Assembly: GCF_032017025.1 (NCBI RefSeq)
Contig: NZ_DALZQO010000001.1
Span: 186,001 to 250,000, forward strand
Length of the DNA: 64,000 nucleotides
DNA from: Hydrogenoanaerobacterium sp032017025
GTDB taxonomy: Bacteria > Bacillota > Clostridia > Oscillospirales > Ruminococcaceae
Direction of reading: 5' to 3'
Part shown: one piece after another, positions 1-8,660 of the stretch
Layout of the letters: each line of letters starts with the position of its first letter
How positions within the stretch are numbered: position 1 is the stretch's first letter
The notes under the pieces: model-generated
The model's input: only the letters and a program-made list of their open reading frames with translations
Told to the model about the DNA's origin: nothing
Database searches by the model: none
Translations under genes and position numbers: made by a program

Positions 1-902
1 GTAATGATGCAGTCCAGCGTACCGTCCCGTACGCCTGCAAGCACCGCGTCCACATCCTCCTGCTCACGCAGTGGCGGGTTCATGCGAAAGTTTGCGTCGC
101 GGCTGCGCAGCAGCTCGTCGGTCATCATAAAATAGTGGGGTGCTGTCTCGGCTGTGACGTGCACGCCGCGCGCCTTTGCCTGCCGTATAATTTCAACTGA
201 GCCTTTGGTGGAAACGTGCGCGATGTGAACACGCCCGCCGGCTGCTTCGGCAAGCTGACATTCGCGTTCGGTAATGCTGTCCTCACTGAGCCTATCCATC
301 CCCTTTACGCCAAGCTCCTCGGAGATTCGCCCTTTGTGGATGATGCCGCCGTCGATCATTTTTAAATCCTCGCAATGGCTAATGACCAGCAAACGGTTCT
401 GCACCCCCTGTAAGAGTGCCTGCTCCATCATTTCATCCTGCTCTACCGGTCTTCCATCATCGCTCACCGCTACGGCACCCGCCGCTTTGAGCGCGGCAAA
501 ATCGGTAAGTTCTCTACCCTGTTCGCCCGCCGTAATCGCCGCCACAGGGTACACTTTGCAACTCGCTTTCGCCGCCTGTTCTAAAATGTAGCGCAACACC
601 TCAGCGCTGTCAGCAACCGGATTGGTGTTGGGCATACAGGCAACTGCGGTGAAACCACCCGCCGCAGCCGCGGCACAGCCACTCGCAATATCCTCTTTGT
701 AGGTAAATCCGGGGTCGCGCAGGTGCACATGCATATCAATCAGCCCCGGGCATGCGACAAGCCCTTGTGCATCAATGCGCTGCGAACCGGTATCGGGCAA
801 ATCTTTGCCGACCGCGGCGATTTTACTGCCGCGGATGAGGATATCCATTACGCTGTCGATTCCGTTTGCAGGGTCAATCACTCTGGCGTTTTGAATCAGC
901 AC
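1..902 (-). CDS. pyrC: Dihydroorotase, 3' end beyond the window
   Basis: Dihydroorotase closes carbamoyl-aspartate to dihydroorotate in de novo pyrimidine synthesis. About 300 residues are visible and the C-terminus lies off the left edge. The zinc-binding motif DMHVHLRDP sits near residues 56-64 (ligand histidines about 58 and 60), which is diagnostic of the amidohydrolase family. Later blocks such as PNTNPV, HCED and HIAHVS also fit. The start is a GTG at 902 whose first base is the last base of the pyrR stop (TAGTG), so the two genes are translationally coupled and share the pyr promoter and attenuator. Name by family recognition; the missing 3' end is the only limitation. Confidence 0.93.
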   Translation of the reverse strand, partial: MLIQNARVIDPANGIDSVMDILIRGSKIAAVGKDLPDTGSQRIDAQGLVACPGLIDMHVHLRDPGFTYKEDIASGCAAAAAGGFTAVACMPNTNPVADSAEVLRYILEQAAKASCKVYPVAAITAGEQGRELTDFAALKAAGAVAVSDDGRPVEQDEMMEQALLQGVQNRLLVISHCEDLKMIDGGIIHKGRISEELGVKGMDRLSEDSITERECQLAEAAGGRVHIAHVSTKGSVEIIRQAKARGVHVTAETAPHYFMMTDELLRSRDANFRMNPPLREQEDVDAVLAGVRDGTLDCII

Positions 903-1438
903 TACTCTTCCTCCTCACATAAAATCACCACACGGTCGATTCCGTCTTGTTCGGCAACGCAAACTCGCACTTTTTCGTCCGTGGAGGTGGGCAGGTTCTT
1001 ACCGATAAAATCGGCACGGATGGGCAGCTCACGATGCCCCCGATCGACCAATGCGGCTAGCTGTATTTTTTCAGGTCTTCCGCGTGCCATCAGCCCATCA
1101 ATAGCGGCACGCACACTTCGACCGGTGTAAATAACGTCGTCCACCAGCACCACCTTTTTATCGGTTACATCAAAGGCGATTTGCGAGCGATCCTCGGTAT
1201 CACGCCTCATATCGTCGCGATACGGGGTGATATCGAGATACCCCACCGGCACACGCACACCCTCCAGCTCGGCAATGCGTTTTGCCAAACGCTTGGCGAT
1301 AGTCGCCCCGCGGGACAGAATGCCAATGATGCAGATATCGCCAAGCCCTTTATTTTTTTCAATAATTTCAAACGAAATTCTGGTAATGGCTCGCCCCATG
1401 GCGTTTGCGTCCAGAATCTCAGCCTTTTCTTTCAACAT
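902..1438 (-). CDS. pyrR: PyrR, pyrimidine operon attenuation protein / uracil phosphoribosyltransferase
   Basis: PyrR binds UMP and the pyr leader RNA and promotes termination when pyrimidines are plentiful; many homologues also make UMP from uracil and PRPP. The protein is 178 residues, the usual family length, and carries the PRPP-binding motif VVLVDDVIYTGRS at about residues 96-108. The open frame extends upstream to 1495, but that stretch overlaps the leader terminator. The ATG at 1438 sits behind an AAGGAGG-type ribosome site and gives the normal N-terminus MLKEKAEILD, so that start is chosen. It is the first gene of the pyr operon, directly followed by pyrC. The cis target it would bind lies just upstream. 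Confidence 0.95.
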   Translation of the reverse strand: MLKEKAEILDANAMGRAITRISFEIIEKNKGLGDICIIGILSRGATIAKRLAKRIAELEGVRVPVGYLDITPYRDDMRRDTEDRSQIAFDVTDKKVVLVDDVIYTGRSVRAAIDGLMARGRPEKIQLAALVDRGHRELPIRADFIGKNLPTSTDEKVRVCVAEQDGIDRVVILCEEEE

Positions 1439-1468
1439 CTGTGATGCCTCCTTATCGCCGTTATCATA

Positions 1469-1516
1469 TAAAAAAACGGCATATCCGACTCTCAACAGAG
1501 ACCGGACAGGCCGTTT
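1469..1516 (-). terminator. pyr leader attenuator terminator
   Basis: On the minus strand a long hairpin (AAACGGC paired with GCCGTTT, with a further inner stem) ends in a run of seven T residues, just before the pyrR ribosome site. It lies downstream of the PyrR-binding loop and is the expected regulated terminator of the pyr operon. Confidence 0.85.
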
Positions 1517-1582
1517 CTAGCTACTATCACCACACTCCGCAAGCACACATTTGCCTGCAGATATGCCGTATTATTCACTGAT

Positions 1583-1616
1583 CACTACCTTGCCAGCCTC
1601 ACGGGACTAACTTAAA
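1583..1616 (-). promoter_or_regulatory. PyrR-binding loop (anti-antiterminator) in the pyr leader
   Basis: Read on the minus strand, the leader contains TTTAAGTTAGTCC followed by GTGAGGCTGGCAAGG. This matches the conserved PyrR-binding RNA consensus (AGUCC, then GAGGCU, then AAGG) known from Bacillus pyr leaders. With UMP-bound PyrR the loop is stabilised and the terminator at 1469-1516 can form. Confidence 0.88.
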
Positions 1617-1635
1617 GGGTTGTGTGTTTTGTATT

Positions 1636-1664
1636 ATTATAACCGAAAGTACGGTAAATGTAAA
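1636..1664 (-). promoter_or_regulatory. pyr operon promoter (sigma-A type)
   Basis: On the minus strand TTTACA (1659-1664) and a perfect TATAAT (1636-1641) are separated by exactly 17 bp. The promoter fires into the PyrR-binding loop. With the loop and terminator it accounts for most of the 360-bp stretch between pyrR and lysS. Confidence 0.8.
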
Positions 1665-1761
1665 TGCAAAGTTTCGGCAAATCGTGGAACAAGATGCGGG
1701 ATTTTTTGTATGACTTGTCGTAGAGTATGACTCTGATGTATGCCTGCTTTGCAACTTACCG

Positions 1762-1790
1762 AAAAAGAGCCGTCGCAGCGGACGGCTCTT
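1762..1790 (-). terminator. Rho-independent terminator after lysS
   Basis: The minus strand reads AGAGCCGTC, a six-base loop, GACGGCTCT and then a T run, starting 9 bp after the lysS stop codon. Confidence 0.9.
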
Positions 1791-1798
1791 GACTGTAA

Positions 1799-3325
1799 TT
1801 ACTTATTGCCTGCAATCGGCTTCATTGTGGGGAACAGCAGTACATCACGGATGGAGGCGCTGTTGGTAAGCAGCATCACCAAACGGTCGATGCCGATGCC
1901 TAAGCCGCCTGTTGGGGGCATACCGTATTCCATAGCGGTAAGGTAATCCTCATCCACATCGCAAGCCTCATCATCGCCCGCAGCCTTGGCGGCAGCTTGT
2001 GCCTCAAAGCGTCCACGCTGGTCGATGGGGTCGTTGAGCTCAGAGAATGCATTGGCATGCTCACGTCCTACAATAAACAGCTCAAAGCGCTCGGTGTAAT
2101 CGGGGTCGGTGGGCTTTCTTTTCGCCAGCGGCGAAATCTCCACAGGGTGATCCATAATAAAGGTGGGCTGCATCAGATGCTCTTCCACGTAGGTTTCAAA
2201 GAACAGGTTAAGAATATCGCCCTTCTGATGGCGCTCCTCATACCCGATGTGATGCTCTTTTGCAAGTGCTCTTGCCTCTTCCAGCGTTTTCACCTTGCTG
2301 AAATCAACCTTACCGTATTTGAGCACCGCGTCGGACATGGTCAGACGCTCAAAAGGCTTGTCGAGGTCAATTTCGGTTTCGCCATAGGTAATTTGAGCCG
2401 TACCGAGAACTTTTTTTGCAACGGCACGGATGAGGTTCTCGGTAAGATCCATCATACCGTGATAATCGGTAAACGCCTGATACAATTCAAGCAGTGTAAA
2501 CTCGGGATTATGGCGGGTATCCATACCCTCGTTACGGAATACACGGCCAATTTCGTATACCTTATCAAAACCGCCGACAATCAGTCGTTTGAGGTGAAGC
2601 TCCAAAGCAATGCGCAGATACATATCAATATCAAGAGTGTTGTGGTGGGTAATGAACGGTCTTGCAGACGCACCGCCTGCGATGGAGTGCAACACGGGGG
2701 TCTCAACCTCTAAAAATCCTGTATCATTCAAATAGTTGCGAATTTCGGTGATGATTTTAGAGCGTTTTACAAACGCGTCACGTACATCCGGGTTTACGAT
2801 AAGATCCACATAGCGCTGGCGAAAGCGCATATCGGTATCCTTGAGGCCATGCCATTTTTCAGGCAAAGGCAGCAGAGATTTTGAGAGTATGGTAACTGCA
2901 TGCGCTTTGACCGAAATTTCACCGCGTCGTGTACGGAACGCAATACCGTCAACACCGACAATATCGCCGATATCAAGATAGTTATGCAGGTTCTCGTAAG
3001 TTTCTTCCCCTACCACGTCAATTTTTACGTAGAGCTGAATGCGTCCGGAGGCATCGCGCAAATCCATAAACGCAGCCTTGCCCATGTCGCGCCAAGACAT
3101 AATTCTGCCCGCGACGCGAACTTCTTTTTCTTCGTATTCGTCAAACTTGTCCACAATATCTTGCGCGTAAGCAGTGGTATCGTAGGTTGTCATTTTAAAA
3201 GGGTCGTTGCCGGCACCTTGCATATCTGTAAGCTTGCCGCGGCGAATTTGCAAAATTTCTGAAAGCTGCTGCTCGTTTAGTTCTTCATTTTCTTCCGGGG
3301 TGTTAACGTTCTGGTTTTCCTGCAT
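1799..3325 (-). CDS. lysS: Lysyl-tRNA synthetase, class II
   Basis: Charges tRNA-Lys with lysine in the cytoplasm. The 508-residue protein has an acidic N-terminal tail, an OB-fold anticodon-binding domain (VRVAGRIMSWRDMGKAAFMD, about residues 69-88) and a class II catalytic core. Motif 2 is FRNEGMDTRHNPEFT and motif 3 is GGLGIGIDRLVM near the C-terminus. Length and motif order are those of ordinary bacterial LysS. It lies 133 bp behind greA, a pairing common in Firmicutes, but a terminator-like hairpin stands between the two. Nothing in the sequence suggests a defect. Confidence 0.97.
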   Translation of the reverse strand: MQENQNVNTPEENEELNEQQLSEILQIRRGKLTDMQGAGNDPFKMTTYDTTAYAQDIVDKFDEYEEKEVRVAGRIMSWRDMGKAAFMDLRDASGRIQLYVKIDVVGEETYENLHNYLDIGDIVGVDGIAFRTRRGEISVKAHAVTILSKSLLPLPEKWHGLKDTDMRFRQRYVDLIVNPDVRDAFVKRSKIITEIRNYLNDTGFLEVETPVLHSIAGGASARPFITHHNTLDIDMYLRIALELHLKRLIVGGFDKVYEIGRVFRNEGMDTRHNPEFTLLELYQAFTDYHGMMDLTENLIRAVAKKVLGTAQITYGETEIDLDKPFERLTMSDAVLKYGKVDFSKVKTLEEARALAKEHHIGYEERHQKGDILNLFFETYVEEHLMQPTFIMDHPVEISPLAKRKPTDPDYTERFELFIVGREHANAFSELNDPIDQRGRFEAQAAAKAAGDDEACDVDEDYLTAMEYGMPPTGGLGIGIDRLVMLLTNSASIRDVLLFPTMKPIAGNK

Positions 3326-3405
3326 TTATTTAACCTCCATTTGCCCGCGTACAAGGCAGCAAGGCTGCTTGCAGACAGACGTTCTTTTTCACTTGACATA
3401 ACCTC

Positions 3406-3438
3406 AAAAATGCAGGCTATAGTCCATAGCCCGCATTT
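3406..3438 (-). terminator. Terminator-like hairpin after greA
   Basis: The minus strand reads AATGCGGGCTAT, a short loop, ATAGCCTGCATT and then TTT. The stem has one mismatch. It lies 20 bp after the greA stop and upstream of lysS, so it would set greA and lysS levels apart. Confidence 0.7.
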
Positions 3439-3458
3439 CGTATATCCTTACAGTCTCA

Positions 3459-3932
3459 TCATCTGGTAACATTAAGAATCTCATACGGTACTGTGCCACT
3501 GGGGGCATCAACACTAACTTTATCGCCAATTGTTTTACCAAGCAGTGCCTTACCCAAGGGTGATTCATCCGAAACCTTGTTGTTCAATGGGTCAGACTCG
3601 GTGGAGCCCACCAAATAGTAATCTTCAATCTCATCAAACTCTAAATCTCTCAGCTTGACCCTAGAACCAACACTTATGGTATCATGTGCTATTTCATCCT
3701 CGTCCAGCACGCGGGCAATCTTGAGCATTGCTTCTACCTCGGCGATACGTGCTTCTACAATTGCCTGCTCGTTTTTCGCTTCGTCGTATTCGCTGTTCTC
3801 GGAAAGATCGCCAAAGCCGCGTGCGACCTTGATTTTTTCAGCAACCTCTTTACGCTTAACTGTTTTTAGCGTTTCAAACTCCTCCTGGAGCTTTTTTAGG
3901 CCTTCTTCTGTCAGAATTATCTCTTTTGCCAA
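3459..3932 (-). CDS. greA: Transcription elongation factor GreA
   Basis: GreA enters the secondary channel of RNA polymerase and triggers cleavage of backtracked RNA. The start chosen is a TTG at 3932, seven bases behind AAGGAAG, giving 157 residues (GreA is usually about 158) and the N-terminus MAKEIILTEEGLKKLQEE. The N-terminal coiled coil carries the acidic tip DLSENSEYDEAKNEQ, which holds the catalytic Asp and Glu. The C-terminal domain includes VGSRVKLRD and the ending GTVPYEILNV. The open frame extends further upstream to 3971, but that part has no ribosome site and no GreA similarity. lysS follows downstream. Confidence 0.96.
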   Translation of the reverse strand: MAKEIILTEEGLKKLQEEFETLKTVKRKEVAEKIKVARGFGDLSENSEYDEAKNEQAIVEARIAEVEAMLKIARVLDEDEIAHDTISVGSRVKLRDLEFDEIEDYYLVGSTESDPLNNKVSDESPLGKALLGKTIGDKVSVDAPSGTVPYEILNVTR

Positions 3933-4069
3933 TTTCAATCTTCCTTTCCGGGGTGATACCGACCTCGACAACCACAGAATAATACGGCTAAATTGCCGTT
4001 GGTAACCCGCAAAACAAACTTTTACGGGTTACCAAGTTCTTTCTATTATAGTCGAGCGTCTGCTCAATG

Positions 4070-4942
4070 TCAAGCCCGTGTTGTAATATTTGGATAATAA
4101 TGGGGTTTTTGGGAATCGTTTTGCTCGAGATATTTTGCAATCTCTGAGGGATGCAGTAGATTGTCTTTGCAGCGCAGAGTATGTGCGGTAAGCTTGGTTG
4201 CACCCTGCCAACCGCTAAGCTCATACAGGGCACCGGCAAAATCAAGCGGGGTAATCCCCTTTGGCACGTAAGCTGCCAGCTCGCCGCGTGGCTGAATTTG
4301 CATGTCGCCCACAAGTTTGCACACCGACGGTATGTCTATATTGCCTGCCGTAAGTACCGGTGCATTCGTCACAATTTTGTCCAGTCCCTCATCACCCGGG
4401 CACACCACCAGTATCGAGCTGTCAAAGTTGTCTAAACTGTCGGTCACCACAATGCTCGCACCGAGCTCCTCCATCAGCTGCTCAGAAAGAAGATTGTAGC
4501 GTTCAACCTGTGAGGTTGCAACCTTGACGGTAATGCAGTGGTATAATAGCTCGGGCACAAAATCAATGTAATGCGCCATGGGGTCAACCAGGGTGACTAT
4601 TTTGCGGTAAAGCGGCAGCTTGCTGTGGCGGATAATCTCAACGCAGGTGTTACACAGTACCCGCAGGGTCAATGCGGTGGGTACAAAACGGCGAAGGGCA
4701 TAGCCCTCCGGAATGCTGAGCTGGCGGGGCAGCACCAGGTTCCTGCCTGCACGCCCGCAAAGTGCATCAACCTTGTCCCAATCCACCTGCATGCTTTGGG
4801 CGGTGAGCAGTGCGTAGCTGCCAAACGGAGTGTCTACTGCTTCTGCTTTCATTTTACGTTGTTTCATTCTATGCAAAAGTCGGGCAAATATGCCTTCATC
4901 TTGCTGTTTTTCTATGCGCAGCACTGCAAACAAACCGCTCAC
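4070..4942 (-). CDS. Conserved-type hypothetical protein, no family recognised
   Basis: I do not recognise this 290-residue protein. It has no signal peptide or membrane segment. The body is mixed alpha/beta, with hydrophobic strands such as ASIVVTD and SSILVVCPGDEG in the middle. These could come from a Rossmann-like fold, but no nucleotide-binding motif is convincing. The N-terminal half is basic (RLLHRMKQRKMKAE). The GTG start at 4942 is not secure, because its purine-rich stretch lies directly against it. It sits alone between greA (opposite side of a leader region) and the S41 protease homologue, behind a strong terminator, so it is probably a single-gene transcript. It is probably real: the frame is long and its codon use matches its neighbours. 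Confidence 0.7.
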   Translation of the reverse strand: MSGLFAVLRIEKQQDEGIFARLLHRMKQRKMKAEAVDTPFGSYALLTAQSMQVDWDKVDALCGRAGRNLVLPRQLSIPEGYALRRFVPTALTLRVLCNTCVEIIRHSKLPLYRKIVTLVDPMAHYIDFVPELLYHCITVKVATSQVERYNLLSEQLMEELGASIVVTDSLDNFDSSILVVCPGDEGLDKIVTNAPVLTAGNIDIPSVCKLVGDMQIQPRGELAAYVPKGITPLDFAGALYELSGWQGATKLTAHTLRCKDNLLHPSEIAKYLEQNDSQKPHYYPNITTRA

Positions 4943-4984
4943 CCGCCTTTTATGCCGTTTGAAACATCATATGCCGCGCAGAAT

Positions 4985-5022
4985 AAAAAATATGACTGCC
5001 GCGCAAAACACCTGCGCGGCAG
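4985..5022 (-). terminator. Terminator after the S41 protease homologue
   Basis: The minus strand shows CTGCCGCGC, an eight-base loop, GCGCGGCAG and then an A/T-rich tail with a T run. It starts about 25 bp after the stop codon at 5047. Confidence 0.8.
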
Positions 5023-5046
5023 CCTAGTGATTAAGTTTTACTGTTG

Positions 5047-6315
5047 CTATTTTTCAGCGGATGCTTTGCTGGATGAGGATTCATCGGTTGCAGCCTCGCT
5101 TGATACGGATTCCTCTGCTGCCCTGAGCAAGCCCTGAACTACTTCAACGGCTTTTTTCATCTGCGGGTCGGTATTTTCATCGAGCGTGGAAAAAGCCTTC
5201 TCCTCTTCAGCTGAAAGCTTCACCTCGTAATCAGGCTTAACACCCACCAGATTAAAGCTTTCGCTGTTTGGGGTTTTATACACAGCGGTGGTGAGTATAA
5301 TCGCCGAGCCATCGGTAAGCTTGATGACATCCTGTTTGGTGCCCTTACCCATTGTTTTGGTTCCAACTGTTTTTGCCTTGCCGTAATCTTTGAGCACCTG
5401 TGCGATGATCTCGGCCTCACGGGCGGTTTTTTCGTTGGTAAGAATAACAATGGGCATATTCAGTGCCTTGGAGTCGTTGGTTTCAGTCTGCACGGTTTTG
5501 CCGTTTTTATACGTTGCCGTTACAATGGGCTGAGCCGGCAAAATGCGATCGAGAATTTTGACAGCGGAATCGAAAATGCCACCGCCGTTGTTACGGAAAT
5601 CGATGATAAACGATCTCGCACCCTGATCAAGCTGTTTTTCAAGCTGCTTGATAAATTGCTCGTCTGTTGTATCGGAAATATTCGAAACCCGCAGATAGCC
5701 AATGTTGCCCTCCAGCATCTTTGGAAAAACCGACGGAATATCAACATAACGTCTGGTAACCTCAAAGTTGTTATCCTCGCTGTCACGTCGAATCGTCAAA
5801 TTGATTTTTGTGCCGGGCTCGCCTTGCAGCATCTCCTGCATCTGCGCGCTGTTCTCGGCTTTAACCTCGGTATCGTCTATCTTAATGATCAAATCGCCGA
5901 CTTTCAGCCCCGATGACTCCGCAGTGGAACCGGGGTAAATGTTGGTGATGACAAGATAGCCGCTGGGGTCTTTCTCGGTGACAACACCAATACCTACAAT
6001 TCTGCCCTCGGCTGTCTGCGATTCTTTCTTATAGGCTTCGGCCGTGTAATACTTTGCATACGCGTCTCCGCTGCCCTTTGCGTAACCGGAGGACAATGCG
6101 TCCATCAAAAGCTTGTCGTCAACCTGCCCCGCGTAATTGGTACGGAAGATTTTATCGATTTCCGAAAGCTTGCTGTAGATTGCTTCTCTTTCCTTCAGGT
6201 TGTATACCTTGTCGTTAAACACGCTCATGGAAAAAACCATGGTCATCGAGAAAGTTACCGCAGCTACAATCGCCATCAGCGTGAACAAGGCGCCGATTGA
6301 TACCTTTTTATTCAT
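5047..6315 (-). CDS. S41 family C-terminal-processing protease homologue, catalytic Ser replaced (likely pseudoprotease)
   Basis: The 422-residue protein has an N-terminal membrane anchor or signal (about residues 8-30), a PDZ domain (about 105-185, with VGIGVV and GLKVGDLIIKIDD) and an S41 catalytic fold (FIIDFRNNGGG at about 236-246). In active relatives the nucleophile lies in N-E-x-T-A-S-A-A-E or N-G-G-S-A-S-A-S-E, exactly 25 residues before the catalytic Lys. Here the block reads NEKTAREAE: Lys324 of MGKGT is kept, but the residue 25 before it is Arg299. The nucleophile therefore appears to be lost, while PDZ and fold are well kept. It lies after the M23 hydrolase and ftsEX, so a role as a binding partner in wall-hydrolase control is an inference. 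The tail is Ser/Glu-rich and probably disordered. Confidence 0.9.
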   Translation of the reverse strand: MNKKVSIGALFTLMAIVAAVTFSMTMVFSMSVFNDKVYNLKEREAIYSKLSEIDKIFRTNYAGQVDDKLLMDALSSGYAKGSGDAYAKYYTAEAYKKESQTAEGRIVGIGVVTEKDPSGYLVITNIYPGSTAESSGLKVGDLIIKIDDTEVKAENSAQMQEMLQGEPGTKINLTIRRDSEDNNFEVTRRYVDIPSVFPKMLEGNIGYLRVSNISDTTDEQFIKQLEKQLDQGARSFIIDFRNNGGGIFDSAVKILDRILPAQPIVTATYKNGKTVQTETNDSKALNMPIVILTNEKTAREAEIIAQVLKDYGKAKTVGTKTMGKGTKQDVIKLTDGSAIILTTAVYKTPNSESFNLVGVKPDYEVKLSAEEEKAFSTLDENTDPQMKKAVEVVQGLLRAAEESVSSEAATDESSSSKASAEK

Positions 6316-6371
6316 CTGATTACTCCAATCTGTCTAAGGCTTCTTTGAAAACGGAACATTGCCGAGTATTT

Positions 6372-6399
6372 TGCTGCAAGGGCATTTGCCCTTGCAGCA
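6372..6399. terminator. Perfect 12-bp stem-loop between the M23 and S41 genes
   Basis: TGCTGCAAGGGC pairs perfectly with GCCCTTGCAGCA around a four-base loop. There is no T run on the minus strand, so it may be a weak terminator, an RNA-stability hairpin or a processing site rather than a classical terminator. Confidence 0.6.
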
Positions 6400-6456
6400 G
6401 AAATAAGCAAATCATGAAAGTTTATAAAAGCCTCTGATAGTTGCCGCATAAAATGT

Positions 6457-7650
6457 CTAAATATTAAAGTAGTTTGCAGGGTTTACCGCCGTACCGTTCT
6501 TACGGATTTCAAAGTGAAGATGCGGTCCGGTGCTCCAGCCGGTGGTGCCAACCTCGCCGATGGTTTCACCCTGTGCAACATAGTCGCCCACGCTGACGTA
6601 TACGCTGTTCTGATGCCCGTACAGAGTGGACATGCCGCCGCCGTGGTCGATGATGACATATCGTCCGTAGCCCCTGCCTGGGGTATAGGAGTTGGAAGCA
6701 TAGATTACCTTACCGGCGTTTGCTGCGCGAATGGGCTGCTGGAAGATTGCCGAGCCCGAAGAGTTTCTGCCCGCAATATCGATACCGGTGTGGTAGTCAC
6801 TGCCGCCGAAACGCCAGCCAAAACGAGAGGTGATGGTTCTAAAACCGGTAACAGGCCACTGAAAATCGCCGCCGACGTAATCACCGATCGACTCATTTTC
6901 AGCGTAGATACGCTGAATTTCAGCCTGTGCCTCTTTCTCTTCCTTCTGCTTCTGTGCCTTCTGCGCTTCAAATTCTTTTTGCAGGTCGGCAAGCTGCATC
7001 TCCTGCTTTGCAACCTCCTGTACTTTTACAGCGAGGTTTGCTTTCTGTGCGCTCATGTCAGATTTATCTTCTTCCACCTGCGCTTTATTTGCCTGAATTT
7101 CTGCAAGAGCCTCCTCAATGGCACGCTTTGCTTCGAGCAGCTCATCAATCATCTTTTTATCATGTGCAGAGGTTCGCTGCAGCATCTCGGTGCGGGTGAG
7201 GAAGTCGGAGTAAGAATCCGCACCGAACACAACACCCAGCACAGTTGAGTCGTCGTTGAGATACATGGCACGCATACGTTGCTTAAACTGTTCATAGTTT
7301 GCATCAATTTGCGCTTGCTTGTCCTTAATCTCGCTCTCCTTCTGTGCAATATTGCCTTCTAGGGTACCAATACGGCTGGTGAGAAGCTCGATTTCCTGCT
7401 GAGCTAGATAAACCTGATTTTGAAGCTGTTTCTTTTCTTTTTCTTTTTTTGATTTGTCATTTTTCGCCTTATCGATGTCCGCCTGAATTGCTGCCTGCTC
7501 CTTTTTAAGAGCCGATATTTTACCATTCAGATCGTTGATTTCATCCTTATAGGAGTCATCTGCTGCTTGAAAGGGGGCAGCCTGTGCTACGACCAGCACA
7601 GTAAGACAAACTGCGGCTGCCGCGACCCTTTTCCACAAATTTTTTCTCAT
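6457..7650 (-). CDS. Coiled-coil murein hydrolase, M23/LytM domain (EnvC/PcsB-like)
   Basis: A secreted 397-residue protein. A signal peptide covers about residues 1-30, a long Lys/Glu/Gln-rich coiled coil about 33-250, and an M23 (LytM) metallopeptidase domain about 280-397. The zinc-site motifs HTGID and HLHFE are both intact, and GHQNSV adds the usual third histidine, so it should be an active peptidoglycan endopeptidase, unlike the degenerate EnvC activators. ftsX and ftsE lie directly upstream on the same strand. Known FtsEX systems act through a coiled-coil partner of just this shape, so this is probably the hydrolase switched on by FtsEX at the division site. Partnership is inferred from order and architecture. 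Confidence 0.92.
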   Translation of the reverse strand: MRKNLWKRVAAAAVCLTVLVVAQAAPFQAADDSYKDEINDLNGKISALKKEQAAIQADIDKAKNDKSKKEKEKKQLQNQVYLAQQEIELLTSRIGTLEGNIAQKESEIKDKQAQIDANYEQFKQRMRAMYLNDDSTVLGVVFGADSYSDFLTRTEMLQRTSAHDKKMIDELLEAKRAIEEALAEIQANKAQVEEDKSDMSAQKANLAVKVQEVAKQEMQLADLQKEFEAQKAQKQKEEKEAQAEIQRIYAENESIGDYVGGDFQWPVTGFRTITSRFGWRFGGSDYHTGIDIAGRNSSGSAIFQQPIRAANAGKVIYASNSYTPGRGYGRYVIIDHGGGMSTLYGHQNSVYVSVGDYVAQGETIGEVGTTGWSTGPHLHFEIRKNGTAVNPANYFNI

Positions 7651-7760
7651 CTTTTCAGTAGCACGTCCTTTCCTCTTTTATCAGTGATGATTTGGGGCAA
7701 TTTTGTTGCACATTTTCACTAAATGTTTGAAATTGGAAACTGTGCACAAACAAGAACCCG

Positions 7761-8659
7761 CTACACTTTCAAATAATTACGTACAAAAATCATACTGCCT
7801 ACAACACCAATGCCAATGCCTCCGGCTGCAAAACCACCAAATAACTTGAGCCCAAGCTGCTGGAATGGAATAATGCTGCCGTTGATCGACTGAATCCAAG
7901 TGGATGGATTTTGTGTCAGCCAGTCGAGCAGATAATTGTATCCGCCCCACAAGATAAAATACGCAGAAATTGCAGAAACTAAGCCCAAAATCAAGCCCTC
8001 TATCATAAAAGGAAACTTGATAAAAAGATCGGTTGCGCCCACGTATTTCATAATGCTGATTTCTTTACGGCGATTAAATACGGTAATTTTAATGGTATTT
8101 GCAATAATGATCAAAGTAACGCCGATTAAGAGCACTACAATGCCCATGCCAAACAGAATTACCAACTTTTTAATGCTGGTAAGCGTTTCCGCAATTTCAG
8201 TCGGTGCCTTCACGGAATCGACACCTTCCATGCCTTCGATATCCTTGACCGTATTTCTTAAACGCGAAAGATCATTGATTTTAACACGGTAGGTATTCGG
8301 ATAAAAGTTGTCGTCTTCACGGAGAAGTTCACCCGCCTCGCCGAGTTTTTCTTTCTCGGTTTCGAATGCCTCCTCTTTTGAGACAAACACAATGTTCATA
8401 AGGTTGTCGACCTTGTTCAGCTCGGCGTCAAATTCATCGATTTCACTTTGCGACATATCGTCGTTAAGCACAATCACAATTTCGTTTTGATCCTCTACGT
8501 AGCCCACTATGCTGTTCATATTACACTCAGCAGCACAGAAGAACCAATAAGCAACATACAAACGGTCAAAACGCCAATGGATGCAAGCGACATCAGCCGG
8601 TTCACCCAAACATTTTTCGAGCCATCCTTTAATAAGTACCCAAAACTACTTCCTCTCAT
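7761..8659 (-). CDS. ftsX: Cell division protein FtsX, interrupted by an apparent frameshift near 8516-8530
   Basis: FtsX is the membrane part of FtsEX, which passes ATP hydrolysis to an external murein hydrolase. The N-terminus (MRGSSFGYLLKDGS, first membrane helix to GSSVLLSV) begins at the ATG at 8659 and runs into a TGA at 8516. The rest, from NMNSIVGYVEDQ on, continues in another frame to 7761 and contains the large external loop and three further helices (for example LVILFGMGIVVLLIGVTLII). One missing base near 8520 would rejoin them into about 299 residues, the normal length. The spot is not a homopolymer. The gene follows ftsE by one base. A real mutation or an assembly error cannot be told apart from sequence alone. 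Confidence 0.85.
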
Positions 8660-8660
8660 A

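Noticed and set aside
1439..1495. N-terminal extension of PyrR
   Set aside because: It overlaps the attenuator terminator and the ribosome site; the ATG at 1438 gives the standard protein.
1997..2713. 238-codon open frame on the plus strand
   Set aside because: Antisense shadow of lysS, whose protein is certain.
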